From positions 1-64,000 of the forward strand of contig JAAFIS010000008.1 of the NCBI GenBank assembly GCA_013298695.1: a DNA stretch of 64,000 bases. Reading direction: 5' to 3'. The notes beneath the pieces are model-generated. The model was not told the DNA's origin. It was given only the letters and a program-made list of their open reading frames with translations, and did not search any database. The stretch comes from Betaproteobacteria bacterium (lineage in GTDB: Bacteria; Pseudomonadota; Gammaproteobacteria; Burkholderiales; Casimicrobiaceae). Shown here piece after piece: positions 17,823 to 25,506 of this stretch (position 1 is the stretch's first letter; the number at the start of each line of letters is the position of its first letter). Position numbers and translations under genes: made by a program.

Positions 17823-17932
17823 TGAATATCGACATGCGCCTTCATTGAGTGCGAGTGAGTTCGCCAGGGTACATTCCTTATCGATCGAGCACGCTGCCGC
17901 TCAAAGGATGAGGGAAGTTAGCGTTGGCGAGG

Positions 17933-17948
17933 TCACATCTAAATCACA
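17933..17948 (+). promoter_or_regulatory. 11-bp-spaced TCACA direct repeat, copy 1
   Basis: TCACA occurs at 17933 and again at 17944, inside the longer word GGTCACATCTAAATCACA. That word recurs at 21963-21980 with one change. SARP-type regulators recognise short direct repeats about one helical turn apart, so this may be a binding site of the gene it precedes. If so, translation must start downstream, at 18004. Confidence 0.5.
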
Positions 17949-18003
17949 AAAACCAGATAATCCGGCAAAACCGTACGATCGCATTCGACGACTCACAGGA
18001 ACA

Positions 18004-19932
18004 ATGCCCGCCTCCAACGTCACGCCACTTCGCCGATCGTCAACCAAGCAGCGCGTCACTTGGCAATACGCGCTGCACGACGTGGCGGGCGCAGCGGCCG
18101 ATGCGGCGATTGTTTTTGATCGATTAACGCTTGCGTTCACGGAGGCGCAGGCGCACCACGATGTTGTGTCGCAGATGGCACTGTCTGCGCACGCAATGGC
18201 GTTTATGGTGGCGGACTGGAGCCGCTTTAGCGGCTGGGTCGCGTGGGTCGAGCGCTTCGAACGCGCAGATCGTGAAATTCTCGCGGCCGATCTCGATGAG
18301 GATAGCTCGCTTGCTCGCGCGACAGGGGCAATGGCGCGCGCTCTATTGGTGGGCGAATCGCTCAAGACGATGACTCCGCTTGGGGAGCAATTGCAGGCAA
18401 AGATAAAGACTGCGACTGCTGCGCATCAGGCGACACACATGGCGCTCGCCAGCGCCGTGTTGTTACCGCTGTTCCAAATGACTCGCGCGATCTCCGATGC
18501 GCAGCTCCTGCACGCTCAAATGACCGAAACGTGGTCGCGCTGGCGGAGCGCCAATCCAGCTACCGAGTTGTTGTCGCTTCTTGGGATAGTGTCGTGGGCA
18601 CAGCACTGGCATTTCGCGAACCCTGCGCGTTTGCCAGAGATCTTCGCACAGCTCGATGCCGCACTCGCCGACGCGCCATCTGAAACGTTGAAGTGTGGTG
18701 TCACGTTTCGTCATGCGCGCGTTTTAACCGACAACGCATTGCACCGGAAAGACGACGAATCTGTGCAGCGAGGATTGCATGCAATGCTTGCCGCGCTGCA
18801 CGCTGATCGCCCGATGGAGCGGGTGATTTACAACGCGCAGGCCGCCATTTTTGCGAGCAGTCGCAACGATCCAGACGCTGCGATGCGCCATATTGACCAT
18901 ATGAATCGCGCATTACTAGCGGCAGACTGCCCGCCCAGCATCAGCGCGATTTATCGAGCGAGAGAGGGCGCGATCTATCTTGGCATGGAACGCTACGCAC
19001 TCGCAGTGCAAGCCTTTGAAACGGCAACGTCGAGCATTCCCGATAGTCAAAGCGCGGTGCCGATCGGCTACGTGTCACTGACTCGCGCACTGGAGTCGTT
19101 ACAACAAAGCGATTACTGCGGAAGTATCTCGCCGCAATGCGCTTCGGATCTACGCGAAGGACTCGCTGCGGTTCGCAAAACATCGACACACGGATTCTTT
19201 TTCTCCGCACCTAAGGCGCGAGGCGCGCTGTGCGCCATTGCGCTTTGCGAAAACATCGAACCGGAGTTTGTGCGTGAAGCCTTGAAACTTGTGCCCACCA
19301 AGCCGCCGACATGGGCGGACGATCATTGGTCGTGGGCGATGAGCCTTCGCAGTTTTGGTGGATTTCGTATGCAGACAAAGTTGGCGGAAGGTCAACGCGC
19401 GGACAAAGCGTCGAGCCGACCCTTACTGTTGCTGAAACTCATCGTCGCTCACGGAGAAAGAGGCGTGCCGGTGTCAACGGCTATGGATGCGCTGTGGTCG
19501 GAGCAAGACGGCGACCAAGCCGAGCATGCGTTAACGGTCACGCTACAGCGTTTGCGAAAGCTGTTCGTTGAAGAAGATTTGGTGCTGCGAAACGATGGCT
19601 GGCTCACGCTGAATGCGGAGAAGGCGTGGACCGACGTTCGCGCGCTTGAGACGCATCTGGAGGCGATGACCTCCGCAGTGATCGAGAGCACAGTTTCGTA
19701 CATAGCGGACGAAGCCCAACGCTTGCAACTCGTTCGGCGCTTGTTCGATCTCTATCGCGGCGATTGCTTGCAGGGCATTGACGAGTCGTGGGCGAAAGAT
19801 CGCGCCGCGCACTATCGTCTGCGCGTTGCCAACACGCTTCGTCAATATGCGAACCAGGCTCACCGAATGCAACAGGCGTTGTTGTTGGAAACGCTGACCT
19901 CGCTTGCGGCGGAGCGCGGCGTTCAGGTGTAG
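18004..19932 (+). CDS. SARP/BTAD-like transcriptional regulator with C-terminal winged helix
   Basis: About 642 residues. The first 450 are alpha-helical and TPR-like (repeated ALA, AMRHIDHMNRALL, ALAVQAFETATSSI), probably a sensing or dimerising scaffold. The C-terminal part begins SLRSFGGFRMQTKL and contains MDALWSEQDGDQAEHAL-TVTLQRLRKLF, the OmpR-like winged helix of SARP and MalT-neighbour regulators. A BTAD-like helical stretch (VRRLFDLYRGDCLQGIDESW) follows. ATG at 18004 (AGGA just upstream) is preferred over the GTG at 17845 because the extra 53 codons overlap a repeated regulatory word. It probably controls the nearby exported-protein genes; a small-molecule ligand is unknown. Confidence 0.75.
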   Translation: MPASNVTPLRRSSTKQRVTWQYALHDVAGAAADAAIVFDRLTLAFTEAQAHHDVVSQMALSAHAMAFMVADWSRFSGWVAWVERFERADREILAADLDEDSSLARATGAMARALLVGESLKTMTPLGEQLQAKIKTATAAHQATHMALASAVLLPLFQMTRAISDAQLLHAQMTETWSRWRSANPATELLSLLGIVSWAQHWHFANPARLPEIFAQLDAALADAPSETLKCGVTFRHARVLTDNALHRKDDESVQRGLHAMLAALHADRPMERVIYNAQAAIFASSRNDPDAAMRHIDHMNRALLAADCPPSISAIYRAREGAIYLGMERYALAVQAFETATSSIPDSQSAVPIGYVSLTRALESLQQSDYCGSISPQCASDLREGLAAVRKTSTHGFFFSAPKARGALCAIALCENIEPEFVREALKLVPTKPPTWADDHWSWAMSLRSFGGFRMQTKLAEGQRADKASSRPLLLLKLIVAHGERGVPVSTAMDALWSEQDGDQAEHALTVTLQRLRKLFVEEDLVLRNDGWLTLNAEKAWTDVRALETHLEAMTSAVIESTVSYIADEAQRLQLVRRLFDLYRGDCLQGIDESWAKDRAAHYRLRVANTLRQYANQAHRMQQALLLETLTSLAAERGVQV

Positions 19933-20180
19933 GCAGTCGTTCGGACTTCGCCAATTGCTGTTGTGCTCGAAACGAGCTGCGTGTGTAGCAGAACCGATGG
20001 CAGTGCTCCAGATGTAATACAACACATTTGTAAATCGCCGGTTTCTATCGGGCTAATGTTGACGTTACCGTTAATAGCAGTAAATATATTTTTGTCATCG
20101 CTTGCCCAAATAAATAGGTTGATAGAGAGAATAGCTGATGGTTAAGCCGAAGAACATTGACGCCGCTTCGCCCTCACAAA

Positions 20181-21149
20181 TTAGCGACGCGGTCGGACCA
20201 GTCCGCGGCGATTCATCACGCCGAAAGTTGCGACCAGTAGCACGAGTAATCCCAGTGCCCAGACCGGTAGCAATGGAACGGCAACGTTCTGCGCCGCAGC
20301 CGCAGCGAGCACGAAATTAAAGATGACCGTGCAGCTATTTTCAATCGAGGCTGTGGTGTAAATATTTCCGCTGAAACTACCTGCGCCACACGTGCCGCCA
20401 ACGCTTCCCACCACGTAGCCCGCATTTGGTGTCACGATGAAACTCTGTGTCTCGGTGGGTTGTACTGTTTGCGGGTCGGGCGGCGTCATCGTGCCGTTGG
20501 CGCTCGCGCTGGGTGTAACGAGAAAATTCCCGACGTCGAGGCAATTGTTAAACCACGGTGTGCTGCCGGTTGCCGCGTCCCAGGCTGCGTTCGTGGCAAG
20601 GGTAAGCGGGTTCGGGCAAATCGAGCTGCTTCCCGCAACCAACGCGTTCGTCGGGTTTGGCACGGGCGGCAAGAACCCCGTAAGTTGATTGTTAGAAACG
20701 ATAAATGATTGCAACGCGCTCAAGCCAGTGAGTGCAGGAATCGATCCTGTCAATAGATTGTTGCGCGCATTGAAACGTTCAAGCTGTATCAATCCAGTGA
20801 GCGCCGGAAGCGCGCCGGAGATTTGGTTATCGTCAACTTCAAAAATGCGTAGCTGCGCTAAGTTGTTGATGGTCGCGGGCAACGTGCCCACCAAATTATT
20901 GCTGTCGAGCACGATCGTGGTGATGTTCGTGCCGGCCATATTGCAGCCAACGCCGTACCACGCGCATTCAGTTCCCGCTGCGCCGTTCCAATTGGTGTTG
21001 TTCGTCCAGTTCGCGCCCGTAGTTCCCGTGTAAAGGGCTTGCAGCACGGCGCGCTCGGAAGCGGGTATCTGCGCGTGTGCTGTCGTCGCGAGATTTAGAA
21101 ACGCACAGGTCGCAGAGAGCGCCGCAGCCAAAATCAAATGAAGTTTCAT
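20181..21149 (-). CDS. Exported leucine-rich-repeat protein with C-terminal sorting-like tail
   Basis: 322 residues. After the signal peptide (ATTAHAQ), ALQALYTGTTGANWTNNTNW resembles the N-terminal cap of plant-type LRR proteins. Four or so LRRs follow (TIVLDSNNLVGTLPATI, IFEVDDNQISGALPAL, RFNARNNLLTGSIPAL, SFIVSNNQLTGFLPP). Next comes a beta-rich domain (VTPSASANGTMTPPDPQTV to CTVIFNF) like divergent B-repeats. The end, VPLLPVWALGLLVLLV then RRG and basic residues, resembles IPTL-type betaproteobacterial sorting signals: motif, membrane helix, basic tail. Likely surface-exposed before tail processing. Confidence 0.75.
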   Translation of the reverse strand: MKLHLILAAALSATCAFLNLATTAHAQIPASERAVLQALYTGTTGANWTNNTNWNGAAGTECAWYGVGCNMAGTNITTIVLDSNNLVGTLPATINNLAQLRIFEVDDNQISGALPALTGLIQLERFNARNNLLTGSIPALTGLSALQSFIVSNNQLTGFLPPVPNPTNALVAGSSSICPNPLTLATNAAWDAATGSTPWFNNCLDVGNFLVTPSASANGTMTPPDPQTVQPTETQSFIVTPNAGYVVGSVGGTCGAGSFSGNIYTTASIENSCTVIFNFVLAAAAAQNVAVPLLPVWALGLLVLLVATFGVMNRRGLVRPRR

Positions 21150-21216
21150 GAAATACTTTCGTGGAGCCAGAGGGTGCGAGCGGCGTTGTCATGCCGCCTA
21201 GTTTCGGTCGGTCAGT

Positions 21217-21777
21217 TCAATTCGGCCAGGTGTAGTTAAAGCCACCGCAGTTGTTGCCTTCGTTGCTCTCTGCAATCGCCGTGTTCGCGTCAGCGCAGAC
21301 CTGAAAATTCAAACCGCGGACTCGCTGTGCGGGCGTGGTTTTTACGTTCAGAGTAAACGTGGTCTGGCCGCTAGTTGCCGCGAGTGCGCCGGTGGGGACT
21401 TTCCAAACGTTGCCCGATTTAACGGTGCCTGCTGGGGGTAACGGGCCGCCCAGTGTGACGTAGTGTGTTCCCTCAACGCAGGGAACGTAGCCTCCGCCGA
21501 TCTTTGTAGGTGTGGCGGTGCTCCACGCAGTACAGGTGATCACCGTGACCGACGATGGCGCGTTACCGCTGCCGATATTGCGAACTCTAAAACCGAACTG
21601 TGCGCCCGCGGCTTCGGCCACTAGATCTGGGCGATTGAGCGACGGCCACGAAGCGGCGGGGGCGGGTTGAAGGGTTCCGCTTGGCGCGGCAACGACTTGA
21701 GCCACGCTCGCACTTGATCCAACGCTGAATGCCACCGTTGCTCCGATGGCTAACTTAATAATCGATAACCGTTCCAT
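21217..21777 (-). CDS. Exported CARDB-domain protein, paralogue 1
   Basis: 186 residues with signal peptide (MERLSIIKLAIGATVAFSVG). One CARDB-like (adhesion-type Ig fold) domain: RPDLVAEAAGAQFGFRVRN at its start and CADANTAIAESNEGNNC at its end, the classic D-x-x-N-x-I-x-E-S-x-E-x-N-N pattern. Four cysteines are conserved with its divergent paralogue at 22168-22734. GGAGAAAAC precedes the ATG. It may bind or present something at the cell surface, but nothing in the sequence names a ligand. Confidence 0.75.
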   Translation of the reverse strand: MERLSIIKLAIGATVAFSVGSSASVAQVVAAPSGTLQPAPAASWPSLNRPDLVAEAAGAQFGFRVRNIGSGNAPSSVTVITCTAWSTATPTKIGGGYVPCVEGTHYVTLGGPLPPAGTVKSGNVWKVPTGALAATSGQTTFTLNVKTTPAQRVRGLNFQVCADANTAIAESNEGNNCGGFNYTWPN

Positions 21778-21964
21778 GTTTTCTCCGTGAGGTTGAATGA
21801 ATGCTGAGTTGGCGTGCGAATTCGGTCAAAAGCACGGTCTGTGTCGCAACAAATCGACCCGAAGCATGCGAAGCGACAGTCCGCCGCATCCCCCATCCAA
21901 CGATGTTGGCGACCGATCTTCGCGCAGCACGCAACAACGTGTGCTATTCATAGGTCGCGCAAGG

Positions 21965-21980
21965 TCACACCTAAATCACA
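21965..21980 (+). promoter_or_regulatory. 11-bp-spaced TCACA direct repeat, copy 2
   Basis: TCACA at 21965 and at 21976, in the word GGTCACACCTAAATCACA. This matches the copy in front of the SARP-like gene at all but one position over 18 bp. Confidence 0.5.
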
Positions 21981-21996
21981 AAATGGATAAATCAAG

Positions 21997-22018
21997 ATAG
22001 TCAGCAAATGCTGACTAT
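21997..22018. promoter_or_regulatory. GTCAGCA..TGCTGAC palindrome, copy 3 (predicted operator)
   Basis: A perfect palindrome with 10-bp arms, ATAGTCAGCA-AA-TGCTGACTAT. It lies 150 bp before the 22168 start and 220 bp before the 21777 start, so it could control either or both CARDB genes. Confidence 0.65.
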
Positions 22019-22167
22019 TGGACGCGCGTCTTTTCATGAAGACTTCGTTGCTGTGATGCGCATGAAACTCACATCGCGATGATTCGACTCAATCGTTGGC
22101 GCATTGTTGTTGCTTGCGACGTCTTTGCCTAAGCGAATGCTCGCCTTCTTAACTGTTGGAGAAAATT

Positions 22168-22734
22168 TTGAAACAACTTCGTCTTCCCCTCCTTGCAATT
22201 GCATCCTCAATTGCGCTCAACATAGCCGCAGCGTCCGCTCAGACAAACTCCGCCGGTGCAGTGTCTGCTTCGAGTCTTCAACCCAGGCTAGCAGCGTCGT
22301 TTCCCGGCCCGGTCTTGCGTTCTGATCTAGTCGCTGAGAGTCAGGGTGCGCAATTCGGGTTTCGCGTAAGAAATATTGGTAGTGGAAAGGCGCCCGACTC
22401 AATCACATTGATCACGTGCACCGCATATGTTGCGGCAACGCCCACCAAGATCGGCGGCGGGTATGTGCCTTGCGTCGAAGGCACGCACTACGTGACTCTG
22501 CCGGGCGTTCCGATACCCGCGGGTACGGCCAAAGGCGGCAACGTTTGGAAGGTGCCAACCCCCGCACTCGCTGCGAATACCGGACAGATGGCGTTTACGC
22601 TAAACATTAAAACAACGCCTGCCCAGCGAACCCGAGGCTTGAATTTTCAAGTCTGCGCTGACGCGAACACGGCGATTGCCGAGAGCAACGAAAGCAACAA
22701 CTGTCAGGCGTTCAATTACACGTGGCCGAATTGA
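22168..22734 (+). CDS. Exported CARDB-domain protein, paralogue 2
   Basis: 188 residues, highly similar to the product of 21217-21777 through the whole mature domain (shared PTKIGGGYVPCVEGTHYVTL, KTTPAQR, RGLNFQVCADANTAIAES and the end FNYTWPN). The start is TTG at 22168, preceded by GGAG at 22158-22161 and giving a normal signal peptide (MKQLRLPLLAIASSIALNIA). A TTG twelve bases upstream is less likely because it overlaps the ribosome-binding site. Same uncertain surface role as its paralogue. Confidence 0.75.
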   Translation: MKQLRLPLLAIASSIALNIAAASAQTNSAGAVSASSLQPRLAASFPGPVLRSDLVAESQGAQFGFRVRNIGSGKAPDSITLITCTAYVAATPTKIGGGYVPCVEGTHYVTLPGVPIPAGTAKGGNVWKVPTPALAANTGQMAFTLNIKTTPAQRTRGLNFQVCADANTAIAESNESNNCQAFNYTWPN

Positions 22735-22882
22735 ATGTTTCGTTGGTCAAGGTTTAACTGCGGTTGTCACTTAACTGCGCGCGTTACACAATTATGCGCA
22801 GCGTAGTCTCACGTGGATTGCGAACATGCGTTAGTTCGCGTACGCAAGACAATATTCGTTACTTGTCGTGCGAGGTCATAAA

Positions 22883-23758
22883 TTGAAACTATTCTTTGTC
22901 GGCGCGCTGCAGCTCTTTGGCGGTTGGTTCGTTTGCTCTGCGCTGCTCGTTTGGTTTTTTCAAATACAGCCGCTGGTAAGTGGAAGCGCCGTTATCGGCA
23001 TCTCTATCTTTGGGGGATTACTTCTCTGGATCGCGGTTGCACTGATTGCGTCCGCCGTTGCCCGCATGCGCGAGCGCGCGACTCTGCTGCGTGGTGTTGA
23101 GGCGATACCACCGAAAGATTACGGTAACAGTGTGATCGTTGGGCGCATTGAATCGATGGGCGAGCTGTTAGAAGCGCCGCTCGATCGAAGTGCATGTGTC
23201 GCCTACAGCTACTCAATTCGCATTGACATTGGCGCTGGCAAGAGCCGCAGCAATCGTGAAGTGGCGCGCGGGGTAGGCCTCACGCCTTCGCGCATCGTGA
23301 ATACGTCAGGGGTCTACAAATTGCTCGCCGTTCCGACGTTGATCGCGGTGACGCCGCAATTGTCGAGAGCCCAGTGCATCGAAAATTTCCTCGATTATTC
23401 GCGGCGCACTGTGTTTATCCCAGTGGGCAAAGCTTCGGCGAGCGAGCTCAAGGCGCAGTGGTTGGATGACGATGGTGCGTACCGCAGCGATGTCGCCTAC
23501 GAATCGTTTGAAGGTGCGCGAATCGATAAGTGGTACACGACGCAGGATTGCGTGCCGAATGGCGCAACGGTGTGCGTTTTCGGCCGCTACTCGAAAGCCA
23601 AAGGCGGAGTCGTTCCGTCGATCACGACGCCAACCCGGTTAATCGCCGGCGAGCTAAACGAAATCGCGGGGACGCTCGGTCGACAAGCGATCACACGTGC
23701 TGTGATCGCTTGTGTATTGTTGTTGATCATCGGTGCGCTCATTTTGATGAACCGATAA
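22883..23758 (+). CDS. Membrane protein with GIDE/MULAN-like domain
   Basis: 291 residues. Two N-terminal helices (VGALQLFGGWFVCSALLVW and IFGGLLLWIAVALIAS) and one C-terminal helix (AVIACVLLLIIGALILM) enclose a soluble domain of about 200 residues. That domain has IVGRIESMGELLEAPLDRSA-CVAYSYSI and later VCVFGRYSKAKGG. Both resemble the G-x-apl-C-vYY-type motifs of the GIDE (MULAN-like) domain, which in bacteria occurs without the RING finger. TTG at 22883 is preferred because GAGGT stands six bases upstream; GTG at 22868 is the alternative. The stop codon lies inside a strong hairpin. Function unknown. Confidence 0.6.
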   Translation: MKLFFVGALQLFGGWFVCSALLVWFFQIQPLVSGSAVIGISIFGGLLLWIAVALIASAVARMRERATLLRGVEAIPPKDYGNSVIVGRIESMGELLEAPLDRSACVAYSYSIRIDIGAGKSRSNREVARGVGLTPSRIVNTSGVYKLLAVPTLIAVTPQLSRAQCIENFLDYSRRTVFIPVGKASASELKAQWLDDDGAYRSDVAYESFEGARIDKWYTTQDCVPNGATVCVFGRYSKAKGGVVPSITTPTRLIAGELNEIAGTLGRQAITRAVIACVLLLIIGALILMNR

Positions 23759-23778
23759 GTCGTTTCGACGACTTATCG
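23753..23778. terminator. Perfect hairpin with TTCG loop between convergent genes
   Basis: Arms of 11 bp (CGATAAGTCGT and ACGACTTATCG) enclose a TTCG tetraloop. It includes the TAA stop of the 22883-23758 gene and lies 19 bp before the end of the convergent LuxR-type gene. No T-run follows on either strand, so it may block processing or RNases as much as terminate transcription. Confidence 0.6.
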
Positions 23779-23796
23779 ACTCGCCAATATCGATTC

Positions 23797-24888
23797 CTAG
23801 CTCGCCACAAACGGCTGAGCGCTTTTGAGTAGTGCTACCAGTTGGCTTTGCTGATGGGTTCCGGTTTTTCGGAAGATGCGATCAAGGTAGGTGCGCGCGC
23901 TGCTGTTGGTGACGTTCGCCTCAAGTGCCGCTTGCTGTACTGAACGGCCCGAGGCAAGCGCGATCGCGAGCTTTACTTCTGCTGGTGTTAGATCAAACAA
24001 TCCCATCAATATTGCGGGAGACGGCACGAGCGCGTTCGCGCGTACTGCTGTTGCGACGATCAACAAGTCGCCTCCGGAAAATATTTCATGTGCGGCGCGA
24101 CGAAGCGGCAACAGATGAATCACGATTGCATCTCGGCCCTCCGCAGACGCAACCGGGATAGACCGAACCACCGGTTCCTCTCGACTTTTGCTGGTTGCAA
24201 TAACGTCTTGGAATAATCGATTGGCGTCGACGTCGTTGATCGCTAACCCGCCATGCGACGATGGCAGAAAGGTCGTAGGCATCGCGTCGAGCAAAGCGTT
24301 GGTAATGAGCACGCGTCCGTTGGCCGACATCACCGCCGCAGGCAATCCCATCGTGCGCATCGCAGACACGGTCGCTTCCGCACGCTCAAGTCCGAGCCGA
24401 GCAGAGACTAGACCGGCGCGTGCAAAGTGAGGACGAAGCGCGCCTAGCGCATCGAGAAGCGCCTCATCGAATGCGCCGTCTTCCTTAAAGCGCTCGAAAG
24501 AAATGCACACGAGATCTCCGCTTGGCATGGTGATCGCGGTCGCCGCTTGCGATTCGATACCGATGTTGCGCAAACTGATCTGGATCGGATCCTCATTGAG
24601 TGCATCATCGGTCAGGAGCGATTCCACGCGGGTGAATCGCGCCTCTTGCACTGCATGTAACGCGGCGAATCTAGGGCTACCTTTGCCTTTATGGCCATGC
24701 ATGTAACTTTCGACCGCTGGCTTTGTGAGCGCCGTGGAGCGAAAGCCGATGGGCATCTGTAGGTCGTTCCACGCGCCGATCGCACCTGCTGCGCAACCGT
24801 GCGTTTTGGCAACTGCCTCCAATGCATCCGCCCAAAGGTCCGGCACGAACGCCGCTTCGTAAATTCGATCAAGAAGATGTTCTGACAC
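23797..24888 (-). CDS. LuxR-family transcriptional regulator
   Basis: 363 residues. The C-terminal 65 residues are a LuxR-type helix-turn-helix: FDLTPAEVKLAIALASGRSV, then AALEANVTNSSARTYLDRIF and RKTGTHQQSQLVALL. The N-terminal part (LLDRIYEAAFVPDLWADALE) and a PAS-like middle (MGLPAAVMSANGRVLITN) match orphan LuxR regulators common in proteobacteria. They lack an obvious autoinducer-binding domain. ATG at 24888. It stands alone, convergent with the GIDE-like gene; its target is not evident. Confidence 0.85.
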   Translation of the reverse strand: MSEHLLDRIYEAAFVPDLWADALEAVAKTHGCAAGAIGAWNDLQMPIGFRSTALTKPAVESYMHGHKGKGSPRFAALHAVQEARFTRVESLLTDDALNEDPIQISLRNIGIESQAATAITMPSGDLVCISFERFKEDGAFDEALLDALGALRPHFARAGLVSARLGLERAEATVSAMRTMGLPAAVMSANGRVLITNALLDAMPTTFLPSSHGGLAINDVDANRLFQDVIATSKSREEPVVRSIPVASAEGRDAIVIHLLPLRRAAHEIFSGGDLLIVATAVRANALVPSPAILMGLFDLTPAEVKLAIALASGRSVQQAALEANVTNSSARTYLDRIFRKTGTHQQSQLVALLKSAQPFVAS

Positions 24889-25506
24889 GCTCTCGCCCCC
24901 GATTTGGTGTGTGCGCTTCGTGAAATGTAGCGCGATTTTTTGTGCGCTGCCACATTGTCCTAGCTGATTTTCAATCCGACGAAAGCGCGAGCACTAAAGG
25001 ATTCGAACGACGTCGGCAGGTGCGTTGAAGCGGATAACGTAAAAACTATTAGATCGCCAATTTAGATTGCAACGGTGACACCAATTCACCAAACATACAG
25101 ACTTTGCAAGAAAACTGTCCACGATCATATTGATTTACAAGCGTTATTCGCAGATAAAACTCAGTGTCAGCCCCATTTTTTAGGCAGAGATCGTTGGGCA
25201 TAGGCGCGTCAGTCGTTCGCATGTTGCTGTTGATTAGCTTTTTCGGCGAACGCCAAGCGCCGTGGTCGGACGTGCGGCTATCTGTGAACGGTCAATATCC
25301 CGCTCTTAATGGCGCTGCATTCCTTGGCAATTGCCCCTCTTGATTGGCTCGTGATGTGCGTGATTCCGGTCGCCGTGGCAGCGATTGCGTTAGTGATTTT
25401 CGCGCAGCGTTTGGGCAACGGAAAATTGCTGGCGCGCGTTAAGCTGCGATATGCTGGGCGTGATGTGCGGCAAGCTTAGAAAACGGTTACGCCGCCACAT
25501 CACAGC
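24889..25506. other. Mostly non-coding gap
   Basis: The 600 bp before the hydrolase gene contain no gene of convincing length. A weak remnant of the TCGCCCA palindrome family may lie near 25051 (GATCGCCAATTTAGATTG). A short open frame at 25309-25479 is described separately. Confidence 0.5.
25309..25479 (+). CDS. Possible small membrane protein or gene remnant
   Basis: A 56-codon frame with ATG at 25309, encoding one hydrophobic helix (DWLVMCVIPVAVAAIALVIF) followed by a basic tail ending RYAGRDVRQA. There is no clear ribosome-binding site and no homologue I know. It could be a genuine single-pass small protein or the last part of a decayed membrane gene. Confidence 0.25.
   Translation: MALHSLAIAPLDWLVMCVIPVAVAAIALVIFAQRLGNGKLLARVKLRYAGRDVRQA

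Larger units (their letters stand above)
17371..18003. other. Gene-poor control region upstream of the SARP-like regulator
   Basis: No convincing gene. It contains two-palindrome element C (17416-17495), a perfect AGTCAGCA-TT-TGCTGACT palindrome and an 11-bp-spaced TCACA direct repeat, all listed separately. An open frame at 17507-17779 has a strongly basic, low-information product and no ribosome-binding site. The regulator's frame is open back to a GTG at 17845, but the stretch before 18004 looks like control DNA. Confidence 0.6.
21778..22167. promoter_or_regulatory. Divergent control region between the two CARDB genes
   Basis: This 390-bp gap serves both CARDB genes. It holds the TCACA direct repeat and the GTCAGCA palindrome listed below, 19 bp apart. 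No open frame here is convincing. The shared ribosome-site pattern GGAGAAAA in front of both genes suggests that they arose by an inverted duplication which included their leaders. Confidence 0.55.
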
